DNA of 64,000 nt from Didymella arachidicola (Eukaryota; Ascomycota; Dothideomycetes; Pleosporales; Didymellaceae): contig CM049986.1 in the NCBI GenBank assembly GCA_016630955.3, positions 2,968,011 through 3,032,010 on the forward strand, in the 5' to 3' direction. This document shows, one piece after another, positions 9,408-21,100 of this stretch (its first letter is position 1; each line of letters opens with the position of its first letter). The position numbers were made by a program, and so were the translations under genes. Under the pieces are notes generated by a model, which was given only the letters and a program-made list of their open reading frames with translations, was not told the DNA's origin and ran no database searches.

Positions 9408-12139
9408 ATGACTATGGAAGAAGCCCTTGCAGAGCTAGATGCTCTTAACTCTAGCGAAGAAGTTTGCTACGCGACAATAGCTAAAAAGCATAGTGTTAAT
9501 CGCTCAACGTTGTCGCGCAAGCACCGAGGTGTCAGCGGGTCGCGTGCAGAGGCAGGTTTAGCACGTCGCAATCTTCAACCAGAACAGGAGGCAGAGCTTG
9601 TGACGTATCTGGAGGGATTGACAGAGCAAAAGTTACCTCCTACAAGAGAGATGGTGCAGAATTACGCGTCTGATATCGCTGGACACCCTGTCTCCGAGAG
9701 CTGGGTCACACGCTTCCTCCACCGACACCAAGATGAGCTTACATCCCAATGGAGCACTTCTATGGATCGACAACGCCACGCTGCTGACTCTAGTGATAAG
9801 TACAAGGTGTACTTTGAACAGCTAGGCAGCAAAATCAACTTCTACGAAGTGGAGCCTGAGCATACGTACAATATGGATGAGAAAGGCTTCATGGTTGGAG
9901 CCGTTGGCAGACAGAAGAGGATCTTTAGCAGGAGGCTGTTTAAGAAGAAGCAGTTTAAGCAGATGCTGCAGGATGGTAATCGTGAATGGATAAGCTTGTT
10001 AGCGTGTGTATGCGCTGACGGCACAGCGTTGCCGCCAGCTCTCATTTACGCAGCTGACTCAAAGAACATACAAAACACATGGGTAGAGGATGTGAAGGTA
10101 GGAGAACATATGGCCTTCTTTAGAGTATCAGGCAGTGGCTGGTCAAACGATGGGCTTGGTCTTGCCTGGCTCCAGCAGGTGTTTGAGCGCTTCACAACAG
10201 CCAAAGCTCGGAGAAAGTACCGCCTGTTGCTTGTGGATGGCCACGGGAGCCACCTAACAGAAGAGTTTCTGGAGTATTGCCACAGGCATAAGATACTGTT
10301 AGGTATCTATCCACCTCACAGCACGCACACGCTGCAGCCGCTTGATGTGGTAATGTTTAAGCCTCTCAGCACAGCATACTCAAAGAAGCTGGCAACACGC
10401 CTTCACAAGCATCAAGGCCTAGTGCCTGTAACTAAAGCTGACTTCTTTGGCCTGTTCTGGGATGCTTGGGCAAGCAGCTTCACTGCAAAGAATATCTTTA
10501 GCTCGTTCAAGGCGACAGGTGTACACCCATTTAACCCCCCCCCCGAACATCAACTTTTCCAGGTCAGCGAAAGGTCGATTTCCATCGATTTTTCGTCCAA
10601 ACACGACTTAAATGCCTTCGTAAATCTGTTTCCCAACGTCCTGTCTCCGCTGCAGGCGTTGTGGCCGGCGCGCTGCCCTGTTTTGTCTTTCAGCTCTTCG
10701 CTGAGCTGAAATCTTTTCAAAATGGCCCGTGCGCCACTCAGTTTTACACGTTCGGTCGAAGGCCACAACCACCGTTAAGACAAGGAGACAGCTTTGCCAC
10801 TCCCTGTTCTTACAAGATATGGGCACCTGCCAGGCCTAAACACAAAGGCTCTCCATGCGAAGAGCCACGGCACGATTCGACAGAGCACCGGCTCTCAACA
10901 CGCAAACAAGGCAGCCAGCATGGCCTTACATTCCACGACTTCTAAGAGATAAAGAAGAAGGATGGCCTGGCTCTGCCTTCCTACTACACCTATCTCCTTC
11001 GACGCAGGCATGGCCAAGCCTAGTACAAAGGCTCTCCTCGCGCAGAGCCACGGCCTTGATTCGACAGAGCACCGGCTCTCCACACCCACCCTCTCTTCCC
11101 TTCTCTCTCTTACGGCACTTCACTGCCTTTGAACACACACAAGGGATCCTCCCTAATGTACACAAACTGCTCAGTCTCCCTAACTGGACGGGGAGCTGTA
11201 GTTCTGACATGGTAGCAATACCCGCGTACGCAAGAAATGCTTTCTAAGGTAGTGTGTTAGCACAGTAATTCCATAGCTTAGCACGTCGTATATGCCCTTC
11301 GGGAGGCGAGATGATGGATTTAATCCTTATCAACTAGACGTAAAATGAATACCAACCAACCAACCAACCCATTTAACCCCAATGTTATACTCGATCGCTT
11401 CACCAACGACGACTCAGACACCTCTAGCAACGCTTCAGAGGAAGCTCCTACATACGGCGGCGAGGCATGGCAGAAACTAAATACAGTCATAAAACGCGCG
11501 TTGAGTAGTGCCTCAGAGAAGGACGCATCTATTGTTCGGCAATCGCTCCACCACATGGCCATACAGAACACCCTTCTACAGAGCGAAAATGAGGGCCTGC
11601 TTGACGCTCTTACTGTTAAGAAAAGGAGAAAGATGAAGGGCAAGTCTCTAGACCTGCTGCAACACTATGAGTACTGGGGGCCTTCAATGATGTGGACTCC
11701 TCGGTCATTCAGGGAAGCCAAGACCCGCATGAGGCTTGCAAGGGAGGAGCGAGAGGCAGACGAGAAGGAGAAAGCTGACATGAGGGAGCTTGCTAAGGCT
11801 AATAAGCTATACAATGAGAAGATTGCGCAGGAGAAGCGTGATGCGCGCGCAAGGGAGAAGGAAGAGCGTGACCAGCAGAAGGCTAGGAAGGCTAAGGAAG
11901 TCGCTGAACGCAAGGCTGAGAGAGAGCGTCAAAGGCAAGCTCGCAACTCTCAAAAAGCTATACAAAAGCCCTCTATAGGCAAGCGCAAGGCTCTGGAGAA
12001 AGAAGCACCAAAGAAGAAGCAGAAACGTAGTGCTGGGGATGATGTAGCTGGTGCCTCGCGCATAGCGCGTACGCCAACACCTCCACACCAAACCAACACT
12101 CGCGGCCGCAAAATCCTTCGGCCAAGAAAGTTTTGGTAA
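9408..12139 (+). pseudogene. Fot/pogo-type transposase of element 1, interrupted
   Basis: The ATG is at 9408. The N-terminal ~110 residues are a Psq/CENP-B-type DNA-binding region (NRSTLSRKHRGVSG, then ESWVTRFLHRH). DDD catalytic motifs are MDEKGFMVG (D about 157), LLVDGHGSH (D about 277) and LQPLDVV (D about 312), the ~35-residue spacing of the Fot/pogo group. After GVHPFN the frame enters a foreign insert and stops at 10709. The C-terminal part resumes at about 11381 with NVILDRFTNDD and ends at 12139 with a long charged coiled-coil tail and a basic terminus. Joining the two flanks at the direct repeat restores the frame, so the insert alone explains the break. Confidence 0.85.
10539..11380. 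mobile_element. insert with 14-bp direct repeats and a (CCAA)n tail: candidate non-LTR retroposon
   Basis: The direct repeat ACCCATTTAACCCC occurs at 10525-10538 and 11367-11380 and brackets about 840 bp absent from related transposases. The left end begins with a C-run, and the right end finishes in ACCAACCAACCAACC next to the repeat, as in target-primed insertions with simple-repeat tails. Inside are two copies of a ~60-bp motif (AAGGCTCTCC..GCGAAGAGCCACGGC..GATTCGACAGAGCACCGGCTCTC) near 10845-10905 and 11023-11085. No reverse transcriptase is present, so if it is a retroposon it is non-autonomous. No clear Pol III boxes are seen. A cellular sequence captured by another route is possible. 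Confidence 0.5.
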
Positions 12140-12409
12140 GAAAGTTTGTTCTATAGGTTGATAGAATGCTCCACTAAGTTATCCTGTAATACAAGCTGTT
12201 GTGTGTGGCTCTACAGCCTCAAGTCTCTGTAGCCCGTTTTGGTGATGCGCGTGCATTGACTGACGGCGTGCATTGAGTGCACGGACACGGTAGTTCACAA
12301 GCGAGCCGTCCAACCTAAGCGAACCGTCTACTTTTCTAAGGTCTGTCTATTGCAAAGCACCTCCTGCAACACCACCACAATTTACTACAATTTGTAGAAC
12401 ACAGAAATA

Positions 12410-12694
12410 CTATTTAGACGCGTCGCTATTAGATGCATCTGCAATTTCTACTGCACAGGTGCGAGCGTTGTGGCCAGTCTCGCCACAACGTCCACAGCGC
12501 CTCTGCCCACGCACCTTCTTTGCAGGCTCCCTACTATCTTCCTGCCCACCACCATCCTTTTCAGCTATCAAGTCAGCTATCTCCCCTACTGTGAGCGTCT
12601 CAGCTGTCCAAATATACTTCCTCTTACAACCCTTCACCTCTGTTGCTATCTCTACTGCCTTGCGAAGCCCTGCTATTTCCTGTCGCATTAACAC
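12410..12694 (-). pseudogene. C-terminal remnant of element 7 transposase with CCHC zinc knuckle
   Basis: The minus-strand frame gives about 94 residues ending in RRCGRCGETGHNARTC, a CX2CX4HX4C zinc knuckle, preceded by a Lys-rich stretch. The same knuckle closes the transposases of elements 4, 5 and 6. Upstream codons (above 12710) are lost in TA-rich sequence full of stops. The sharp change from normal composition to TA-rich sequence at about 12710 is notable. Confidence 0.7.
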
Positions 12695-12709
12695 TGTTTT
12701 ATAACCTAT

Positions 12710-13738
12710 CTTTGCAACACCCTTATTAAGCTAATTAATAGCTCTAAGTAGTAGAGAAACTAGAGAATCTCTGTGCAGTTGTACACGCTCGCGAACTAGC
12801 GTTAACTAAGCCTCTACCTTACGGAGGTTGCTTAGTGTTTTTAATTCCTATAGGGTGTCCTCTAGCTTTAGTAGAGTTAGCGTGTAAAGGGCCACATTAA
12901 GCTTTAATATCACCGCCTCTAGGTTGTAAGGGACTAGTCCAGCGCCTCTAAAGCCTGCGCAGATATTGTCCTTTGTTATTGCCTTCTTAAAAGCTGCTTT
13001 AAAGGCTAGTAGGAAGGCCTCCTTCTTAATCTACTTAGTACTATACCGTGCTAAGCTACTAATCTTATTGCTATATACCTGCTTTAAAGGTAAAAAACAA
13101 CCTATGTTAAGCAGCTATAGTAGATAGGATAAGTAAGAAGGTATACAGAGGATAATAATCTTCTCTTCCTTACAGTATTTATAGAACTTATGTAAGTTAT
13201 AGCTCTTATAGCCGTCTATAATTAGTAGCCGGTAGGCACCTATACTACACGCCTTAGTATAGGTATTAAAGTACTTTAGCTAGGTAAGACTAAGCTTATT
13301 TAATATCTAGCTGTTAGGACTAACTTTAATAACCTAGTCCTAGGGTAGATTATAGAACTAGGACGTAATTAGGACCTTACTAGAGAAGATAAGAAAGGGT
13401 AGTAGAGCCTAGCCTTTAGCACTAACTCTCTAGATATTAGTAACCTACCTATAGTTACTAGGCTATACTCTTTTTAGGTTATTTTATTCTTAGAGCCTAT
13501 AAAGACTATCTAGCCTTATATAACCTCTATTATAAAGCTAGTCTTATTAAAGTTATATATATTATTATTAGTAATACTATACTTAGCCTTAGTATTAGCA
13601 ACTAGCTTAAACTAGAGTGTTATAACGCGTATATCTTTATTTAAGGCTTACTAACAATTGTATAGACAGCTCCTCTTAAGCTTAATCTCTAGCGTATACG
13701 TCTTAAAGTTATCTACCTAGTACTTACTAATAGTCTTC
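12710..13738. repeat. RIP-like TA-rich body of element 7
   Basis: Low-GC sequence dominated by TA, CTA and TAG steps, with no open frame. 13310-13738 is nearly the reverse complement of 43014-43455 in element 7'. The reverse strand still echoes the transposase (for example codons resembling NFNKTSF for NFDETGF). Confidence 0.7.
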
Positions 13739-14207
13739 TGTTACGATCTCTGAAGGAAACAAGGTACTGATGGGAAGCGGGGCAAGCGCTTGGATGACAG
13801 CGTGTCACGTGTCACGTGACATGCGTCGACATCCCGCCAAGAAGCGTCATCCCAAGAATCACAGGATGCCACCACATCCCGGGAAGACAATGCATCCCGA
13901 GTTACAAGGGAACAAGGCGCATTAAGGGATACTCTAGCTTTCCCACTAAGTATATATTCTAGTAGGAACACAACTCTTACAGTGTGTGTTCAACCTAAGT
14001 TATCAAGTTTGTCTTTGGATCTCAAACCCAACCTTCGAGCTAGACAGTCTACTCTGTACTACTCATCGTTACCCTGCTCTCAAGACTGACAGATCGTATC
14101 TGTACACCTTATTGCAACCAACCCCCTCGGCTTCCTGTCACCGTACTCATCCCTGAGAACCAATAGAATTAGTGCTTACGAGCTTTGCTTAAAGTACGAC
14201 TTCAACA
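13739..14207 (+). repeat. 5' LTR of chromovirus A
   Basis: Begins TGTTACGATCTCTGAAGG and ends GACTTCAACA. U3 holds GTGTCACGTGTCACGTGAC (two overlapping TCACGTG boxes) near 13803-13822. TATATATT near 13950 is a TATA box candidate. GTGTTCAA at 13986-13993, about 35 bp downstream, is a plausible transcript start. Confidence 0.93.
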
Positions 14208-14217
14208 TTTTGAACAC
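14208..14217 (+). promoter_or_regulatory. candidate self-priming primer-binding site
   Basis: The bases right after the LTR read TTTTGAACAC. They lack the TGG expected for priming by a tRNA CCA end. TTGAACAC (14210-14217) is exactly complementary to GTGTTCAA at 13986-13993 in the LTR, near the predicted 5' end of the RNA. Self-priming by the 5' end of the transcript is known from Tf1 and related chromoviruses. Inferred, not shown. Chromovirus B has the same pair. Confidence 0.45.
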
Positions 14218-14711
14218 CCCCAAGATGAGTACTACCTCAGGATCCCGTGCTACCCCAAGCAACTCCAACGCATCACGCCGTACGGCTGATGACGATCTCG
14301 ACATGGACGAGGAGGCAGCGGCGCCTGCCCCTACCAGTGTTTACCCAGTGGCTAAACCCGAGGCCTTTGATGGCACTCGCGACAAGCTGGAAGACTGGCT
14401 CATAAAGTTCGATCTGTTTTTCATGTTCCAAGGAGAACGCATCCCAGAGGAGAAACGTGTCACTTTTGTGAGTACGTTTATGAAGGATCGCGCGTTCACT
14501 TGGATCAAACCCTTTATTCGCCGTTACCACGACGGAGCAAGCAACTCAGCAGACATCGACCCATGGATCGAAGACTTCGATCTGTTCAAGGAACAGATTC
14601 GCCAAGTATTTGGAGTACACAACGAACCAACCATCGCCCGACGTGAGATTCAGCGCATCCGACAAACTGCGTCCGCCGCCGACTACGCTGCCAAGTTTCA
14701 GCAAGTAGCTA

Positions 14712-16565
14712 ACGTGTTTTACAAGCGAGTCGTCAATACAAGCGAGTCGTCAGCCCCACCAACTTTGATCAACCACCTTAAGTCTTTTCATCATGCCTCA
14801 ACGCTATGCCCCTCAAGTACTATCAAATGAAGCTGATGTTCAGCTTGCTATTAATTCTATTGTTTCAAAGCAGATTCAGTCTGAAAGCCGCGCTGCTCTA
14901 GCCTTTAACGTCCCTCGTATGACAATGCGCGACCGACGCGCTGGGAAGCCTGCCCGACGCGATTGCCAGCCCAACTCAAAGAAGCTTACCCAGCTAGAAG
15001 AGGAGGTGATTGTTAAATACATACTTCATCTAGATCTACGTGGCTTTGCGCCTACGTACGCAGCTGTACGTGATATGGCTAATAGACTGCTGGCTGCACG
15101 CAGTGCTAGTCAGGTTGGCGTCCACTGGCCGCGCAACTTTGTTAAGCGTACAGAGAGTCTTACAACGCGTTTCAACCGAGCGTATGACAGGCAGAGAGCT
15201 CTATGCGAGGATCCTGTCCTTATCCAAGGCTGGTTTGAGCTTGTAGAGCAGACAAAGGCCAAGTACGGCATCTGTGATGATGACGTCTGGAACTTTGACG
15301 AGGCAGGCTTCATGATGGGCAAGATCACGACGCAGCTTGTTGTGACAGGGTCAGAGAGAAGAGGCCGGCCAAAGGCTCTTCAGCCTGGCAATCGTGAGTG
15401 GGCAACGTTGATTGCTGGTATCAATGCTGCTGGCTGGTCTATCCCACCATTCATCATCTTGACTGGCCAGTACCACCTCTCTGCCTGGTATAAGGACGCA
15501 GCAATCCCACGCGACTGCGCGATCGCAGTCAGCGACAACGGCTGAACTACCAACGAGCTAGGAGTAGAGTGGCTAGAGCACTTTAACGCTCATACAAAGG
15601 CTCGTACAGTAGGAGCGCGTCGGCTGCTCATCCTTGATGGCCATGAGAGCCACCACTCTCTTAAGTTCCAGGAGATCTGCAAGGAGAACAACATCTACAC
15701 GCTCTGTATGCCGCCTCACTCATCTCACCTTCTCCAGCCTCTTGACGTTGGCTGCTTCTCGCCATTAAAGCGCGCGTACAGCCGTGAGATTGAGAGCCTG
15801 ATCCGCCACCGTATCAACCACATTACTAAGCTTGAGTTTCTGCCAGCTCTTAAGGCAGCGTACGATCGATCGTTTACACCAGCCAATATACGATCAGCTT
15901 TTCAAGGAGCAGGTCTTGTCCCACACCAGCCAGACGCAGTCCTATCAAAGCTTGACGTGCAGCTGCGTACGCCGACTCCACCAGCAGCTCTGATCAACAC
16001 TCTGTGGGAGGCTCGTACACCAAGCAACATACGTGAGCTTGAAGCTCAGTCAACGCTTATACGTGACCGTGTACGCAAGCACAAGAGCTCGTCGCCAGCC
16101 TCAATTATTGAAGCAATTGACCAGCTCAAGAAGGGGGCAGAGGTGATGATGCTGTCTGCTGAGCTAATGCGCGATCGGATTACCAGCCTTAAGAAGGCTA
16201 ATAAGGCAGCGTCTGAGCGTAAACAACGCAAGAAAAAGCGTATATAACATCAAGGAGTGTTAACACAGGGAGCTGGAGAGGATATACTCACCCAACGTAA
16301 GGCTAAGCAGCAGATTGCCTGTGAGGAGCGTCAGAGAGGAGAGCAATCAGGCGTCAGTCGTCAGTCTCTTGCGCGCTGCAAGAGGTGTAGAGAGCGTGGT
16401 CATAACTCACGTACGTGTAAGAAAGAGCCTATAGCTACTACTTAATCTGTTATGTTAATAGCTATCTATTATTTTATTGCGTTGTTGAGATACACGTCTG
16501 CAGAGGTGCTTAAGTTTGGTGGGGTGCGTCGCTCGCTTGTACGCGTCGCTCGCTTGTAAACTACG
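14712..16565 (+). mobile_element. DNA transposon 6 (Fot/pogo-like), inserted in gag of chromovirus A
   Basis: About 50-bp imperfect terminal repeats contain two tandem ACAAGCGAG-type motifs (left TTTTACAAGCGAGTCGTCAA, right its inverse). TA target duplication at 14710-14711 and 16566-16567. Comparison with the uninterrupted gag of chromovirus B (GTAGCTACGTTCACC) gives the exact empty site. Confidence 0.93.
14793..16445 (+). pseudogene. transposase of element 6 with C-terminal zinc knuckle, two stops
   Basis: The start is MPQRYAPQVLSNEAD. DNA-binding helices come first (NVPRMTMRDRRAGK, VHWPRNFVKR), then the DDD motifs NFDEAGFMMG, LLILDGHESHH and LLQPLDVGCF. The C-terminus RCKRCRERGHNSRTC is a CX2CX4HX4C knuckle. 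A TGA at 15543-15545 replaces the Trp of the usual SENGW(T) motif (TGG to TGA), and a TAA at 16245-16247 precedes the knuckle. Both lesions make an active product unlikely, although the terminal repeats could still be moved in trans. Confidence 0.88.
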
Positions 16566-18126
16566 TTACGTTCACCGGCTGGGACGACGTTGCGCTGATG
16601 ACCATGTTCAAACAAGGCCTTAAGCCCAAGGTCAAAGAAGAGCTCATGCGGACTGCCGCAGCCACCGATACCTTCGACGCACTAGTAAACGAAGCAATCA
16701 GTATCGACGTTAAGCTCTACGACCTGCAACAAGAACTAAAAGAGGACCCTCGTGTGCGAGTCGTGACTCAGGTCACTCGCCCACCCCAGGCCCCACGCAA
16801 CCAGTGGCGCAACAACAACTACCGCCGTGGTCAACGTGGTGGCCTTTACCAAGCCAACATGGGACGCCGTGTCCACAACGATACGAACAGTGGATACTAC
16901 GGTCCTGCAGCAATGGACCTCTCCAACATTAACAAAGGACCTGAACGATGGAATGAGAAAAAGAAGGGTAGTAATAACCGCGGTGATAAGTCTTCAGTGA
17001 CTTGTTACGGTTGTGGCAAGACAGGCCACTACGCCCGCGACTGTCGCATGAAGAACAAAGTAACCCGGCAGCTGAATATGCTGGCTCATGACGACAGCGG
17101 CGAACAAGAGTGGGAGGTCGTTACTAATGAGATGGGACGTCTCATGGAAGACCCCACTTCCGAACTCGATGACGACTACATCGAGGAATCTGACGAAGAT
17201 GTTTCGAACAAACAAGTTCGGTCACCAACACCCTACCCTAAGGAGGAATGGATTGACAATGATCCCCGCCAACACCATGTGGTAGAGTGCGACATTAAGG
17301 ACGGCAGCATTATTGTCGGTAAACGATACTACGATTCCTTTTTCCGGCTTAACGACAAGTACTATTCAAAGGAAGGGAAACGTTTAATTGTATGCGACAA
17401 AACGCAACATAGTCAGGACATGATGGTCTCGCGCGACCAATCCACCCAGACTCCTGCTTTCCGAGAACCCAAAGCACCAACGATAAACTTGACCATTGTC
17501 AACAACATCCCAGAGCACAAGGGAGAAGCGTCATCCGTCACTATTCAGACACCAAGCCTACAGGATGTCGAGTCTGTCCGTGATTGGATAACGGAAGAAA
17601 ATATTCAACGGTCAAGACGGTACTTGCTCGGTGATCCCGAAGCACTTGAGAGATTCGACCAACAGGTAGCCAATGCACAGAAAACCAACAAAGAATGGCA
17701 CACGGAAGACTTTATCCGCTGGAAAGAAAGCAACTCCGCAACTCAGCAACAGCTGGACGACTACAACTTATACGCTCGAAGTCGAGACGAACCCGACTTC
17801 GACCGACAGCCCGCTTTGCCAACGACGAGCTATACGTCGAAGCTGTTCCAGGATATTCGAAACCCGTACCATTCTCGACTACCACCTACGCAGTGCTACC
17901 ACGAAGCCTGCGAAGACCACAGACAGTACAAACTGGACAGTGGATGGTTTCCGAGTAAGCCCGAGGGCTGCGAGGAATACTGGTGGGAATGTACGGATAC
18001 CTATTGCGCAGAGCACTTGTGGGATAAACGCACGAATCTCCACTTTCCAGGAATTGAATGTGTGGAAGACATATTCAACATGCACATGGTCCAAAACGAG
18101 AGGTGCTACGGCCAAGAATGGGCTGA

Positions 18127-21100
18127 GTGCTTCCATCCGAAGTGCAGGAACCACGAGACACTAAAACGCCTGAGCGGTTTTATGCCCCAGGACGAGTCTT
18201 TTTTAGACATATGGCAAACGGACGCCAAGGACGACCCGGACGAGAGCTTTTTCTCAACGCAGTCCAGGGCTCCCGGAATCGACGTCAGGATTCCAATGAG
18301 GCCCAGTCCCTCATCAAATTCCCTGTCGTGCTAGAAGGCACCAGGATGACGGCATTGTTGGACTCAGGAGCACAAAGCAACTACGTGTCTCAATCCGCTA
18401 TCGCGCAAGCAGGCTTGCAGAAGCGAAGAAAGGAGGAACCATACCCTTTACGAGTAGCCAACGGAGAACCAATGCCAGGAGAGTCGACTGTGACCCACGA
18501 AGTGGTACAGCGACGTCTGAAAGTATTCAACCACGAGGAATTGATAGACCTAGATGTTCTGGGAACGGCCGCCCACGATATCATATTAGGACTTCCTTGG
18601 TTAAGAGAGCACAATCCATGGATCGACTGGAAGAACCAGCGAATAACGCTCACGTGTCACGGATCAGGTACACCCGGACAGCGACCCGCGCAGCTCACGA
18701 CGCAGCTGGTGGATGAGAAGGAGATTAACAACATCTCTTCGAACAAGACGCGCCAAGTTAGAGCGGTCGACCGCGCAGATACCAACCAGCCCCAGGATCA
18801 CAAAGCGACGGTTAAGGAGAACAGTACAACTCCTGACATCCCGGATGAATACAGAGAGTTTATAGACCTCTTCCGCGATGAGAAGACTGCGAAGGCATTA
18901 CCGCAGCACCAAGAATGGGACCACGAGATTAAGCTCGAGCCAGGCAAGAAGCCCCCATTCGGGCCCATATACCAGATGTCAGAAAAGGAACTTGAGGAGC
19001 TGCGCAACTACCTTAAGGAGAACCTCGACAAAGGATTCATTCGAGAATCAGAATCCCCAGCAGGATTTCCCGTTCTATTCGTACCAAAGAAAGATGGCAA
19101 GTTACGACCTTGCATCGATTACCGAAAGCTCAACGATATCACGATCAAAAATCGTTACCCGCTACCGAACATCAGCGAACTTCAGGATCGGTTAGCCGGA
19201 GCACAGTACTTCACTGCGTTAGACCTAAGAGGAGCATACAACCTTATCTGCATGAAGGAGGGCGAAGAATGGAAGACGGCGTTTAGAACCCGTTATGGTC
19301 ATTACGAGTATTTGGTTATGCCATTAGGGCTCACCAACGCACCAGCGACATGTCAGGCCTTAATCAACAACGTACTAAGGGCACACTTGGACATTACCGT
19401 GGTAGCATACCTCGATGACATCCTAGTGTACAGCAAAACACTAGAAGAGCATGTCGAACACGTACGACAAGTGCTTGCCTGCCTAGGAGCAGCGCACCTA
19501 CGTTTGAAACCCGAGAAGTGCGAGTGGCACAAGGAGGAAGTCGAATTCCTAGGGTTTGTAGTAGGACGATACGGAGTCAAGATGAGCCAAGAAAAGATTC
19601 AGGTTGTAAAAGATTGGCCAACACCCAAAACCGTTAAGAACATCCAAGAGTTCCTTGGGTTTGTCAACTTCAACCGACGCTTCATCAAGGATTACTCCAC
19701 GAAGGCCTTGCCGCTTACGAAACTTACGCGGAAGGACACACCCTTCAAGTGGGGCGAGGATCAGGACAAAGCTTTTGAAACACTAAAGCAAGCTTGTGTA
19801 GATCCACCCACATTGGTTACATTCAGGAGCGGAGAGCCGCTACGAATGGAAACAGATGCCTCAGATTTGGCATTAGGAGCATGCATTACACAAGAACGAG
19901 ATGGTCAATGGCACCCGATTGCCTACTATTCACGCAAGTTCTCAGGACCCGAAGAACGATACGACGTACACGACAAAGAACTACTCGCGATCGTATCCGC
20001 CCTAGAACATTGGCGAGTCTACGCTGAAAGTTGTTCGGAACTTACGATCTACACGGATCACAAAAACCTGGTACACTTCACGACGACAAAGGTATTGAAC
20101 AGACGACAAGTACGATGGTCCGAGACCCTCGGACAATACAAATTCAAGATCCTCTATACACCAGGAAAGGACAACGGCAGAGCCGACGCACTCAGTCGAC
20201 GACACGACCTCGCAGGATCCAAGACGATCAACGAATCGGCGATCCTTGGTATCAATAGCGACGGATCGTTAGGACCATCCCAGCAGCTCAACAATATGAT
20301 GATAGTACGCCAAGAACATCATGTACCATCACAGGTACCAGAGGAACTGGAAGAAGAAGTCATAAGCAGTCACCACGATGACCCGCTTCATGGACACCCC
20401 GGTATCACCAGAACAATGGAACTCATCAAGAGACATTACGAGTTCCCGAACATGCGCGACAAGGTCGCCAAGTTCATCAAGAATTGCGTAAGCTGTCAAC
20501 AGAACAAACACAGCACGCACGCCAAGTATGGAGAAGCACAGGCAATGGAGCCGCCAACGGCACCATGGACGAACATCACGATGGATTTCGTTACACAGCT
20601 ACCTGTTTCCAAGGATCCTGTAACAGGATACACCTACGACTCAATCTTCGTTGTAGTGGATCGATTCACGAAAGCCGCTGAGTTTGTGCCTTTCCGCCAC
20701 AGCTACACTGCAGAGCAGCTCGCACGAGTGTATCTGGATAGGATTGTTCGACACCACGGCATTTCCGAATCAATCATCAGCGATAGAGACAAGTTGTTTA
20801 CATCGAACTACTGGACCACGCTGTTAGCAGCTATTGGTACCAAGAAAAAATTGTCAACCGCGTATCATCCGCAGACGGATGGCCAAACGGAACGAGTGAA
20901 CCAAACAATGGAGACGTACCTCCGCATTTACTGCAACCAGCAGCAAGACAACTGGGTCTCACTACTACCTATGGCACAAATCGCGTACAACAACAAATTG
21001 TCGGAAGCAACAGGCGTAACGCCGTTCTTTGCAAACCACGGGAGACACCCAAATCTCTTTACCAGATCATTGGACAGTAACATTCAAACGGAATCAGCGA

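Larger units (their letters stand above)
9318..12290 (+). mobile_element. DNA transposon 1 (Fot1/pogo-like, Tc1-mariner superfamily)
   Basis: Terminal inverted repeats of about 43 bp begin CCGTGTCCGTGCACTCAATG at 9318 and end with the reverse complement at 12290. The TA target duplication is at 9316-9317 and 12291-12292. Inside is one transposase gene, split by a separate insertion at 10539-11380. Without that insert the element would be about 2.1 kb, the size of elements 2 and 3. The right-hand TA is shared with element 7. Confidence 0.9.
14225..18334 (+). pseudogene. gag of chromovirus A, split by DNA element 6
   Basis: Starts MSTTSGSRATPSN, 17 bp after the LTR. The capsid-like region (KPEAFDGTRDKLEDWL, RAFTWIKPFIRRY) reaches QQVA at 14709. 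Element 6 then interrupts, and the frame resumes after 16567 with TFTGWDDVALMTMFKQGLKP. A CCHC zinc knuckle CYGCGKTGHYARDC lies near 17003-17044. The long C-terminal part has a second cluster of Cys/His around 17893-18160. The end overlaps pol by about 200 bp with the slippery site at 18199-18205. Confidence 0.9.

Noticed and set aside
18390..20520. Antisense frames of 60-100 residues inside pol
   Set aside because: Mirror frames of a conserved coding region; unlike the antisense zinc-cluster gene they contain no ordered motif and lie wholly within pol.
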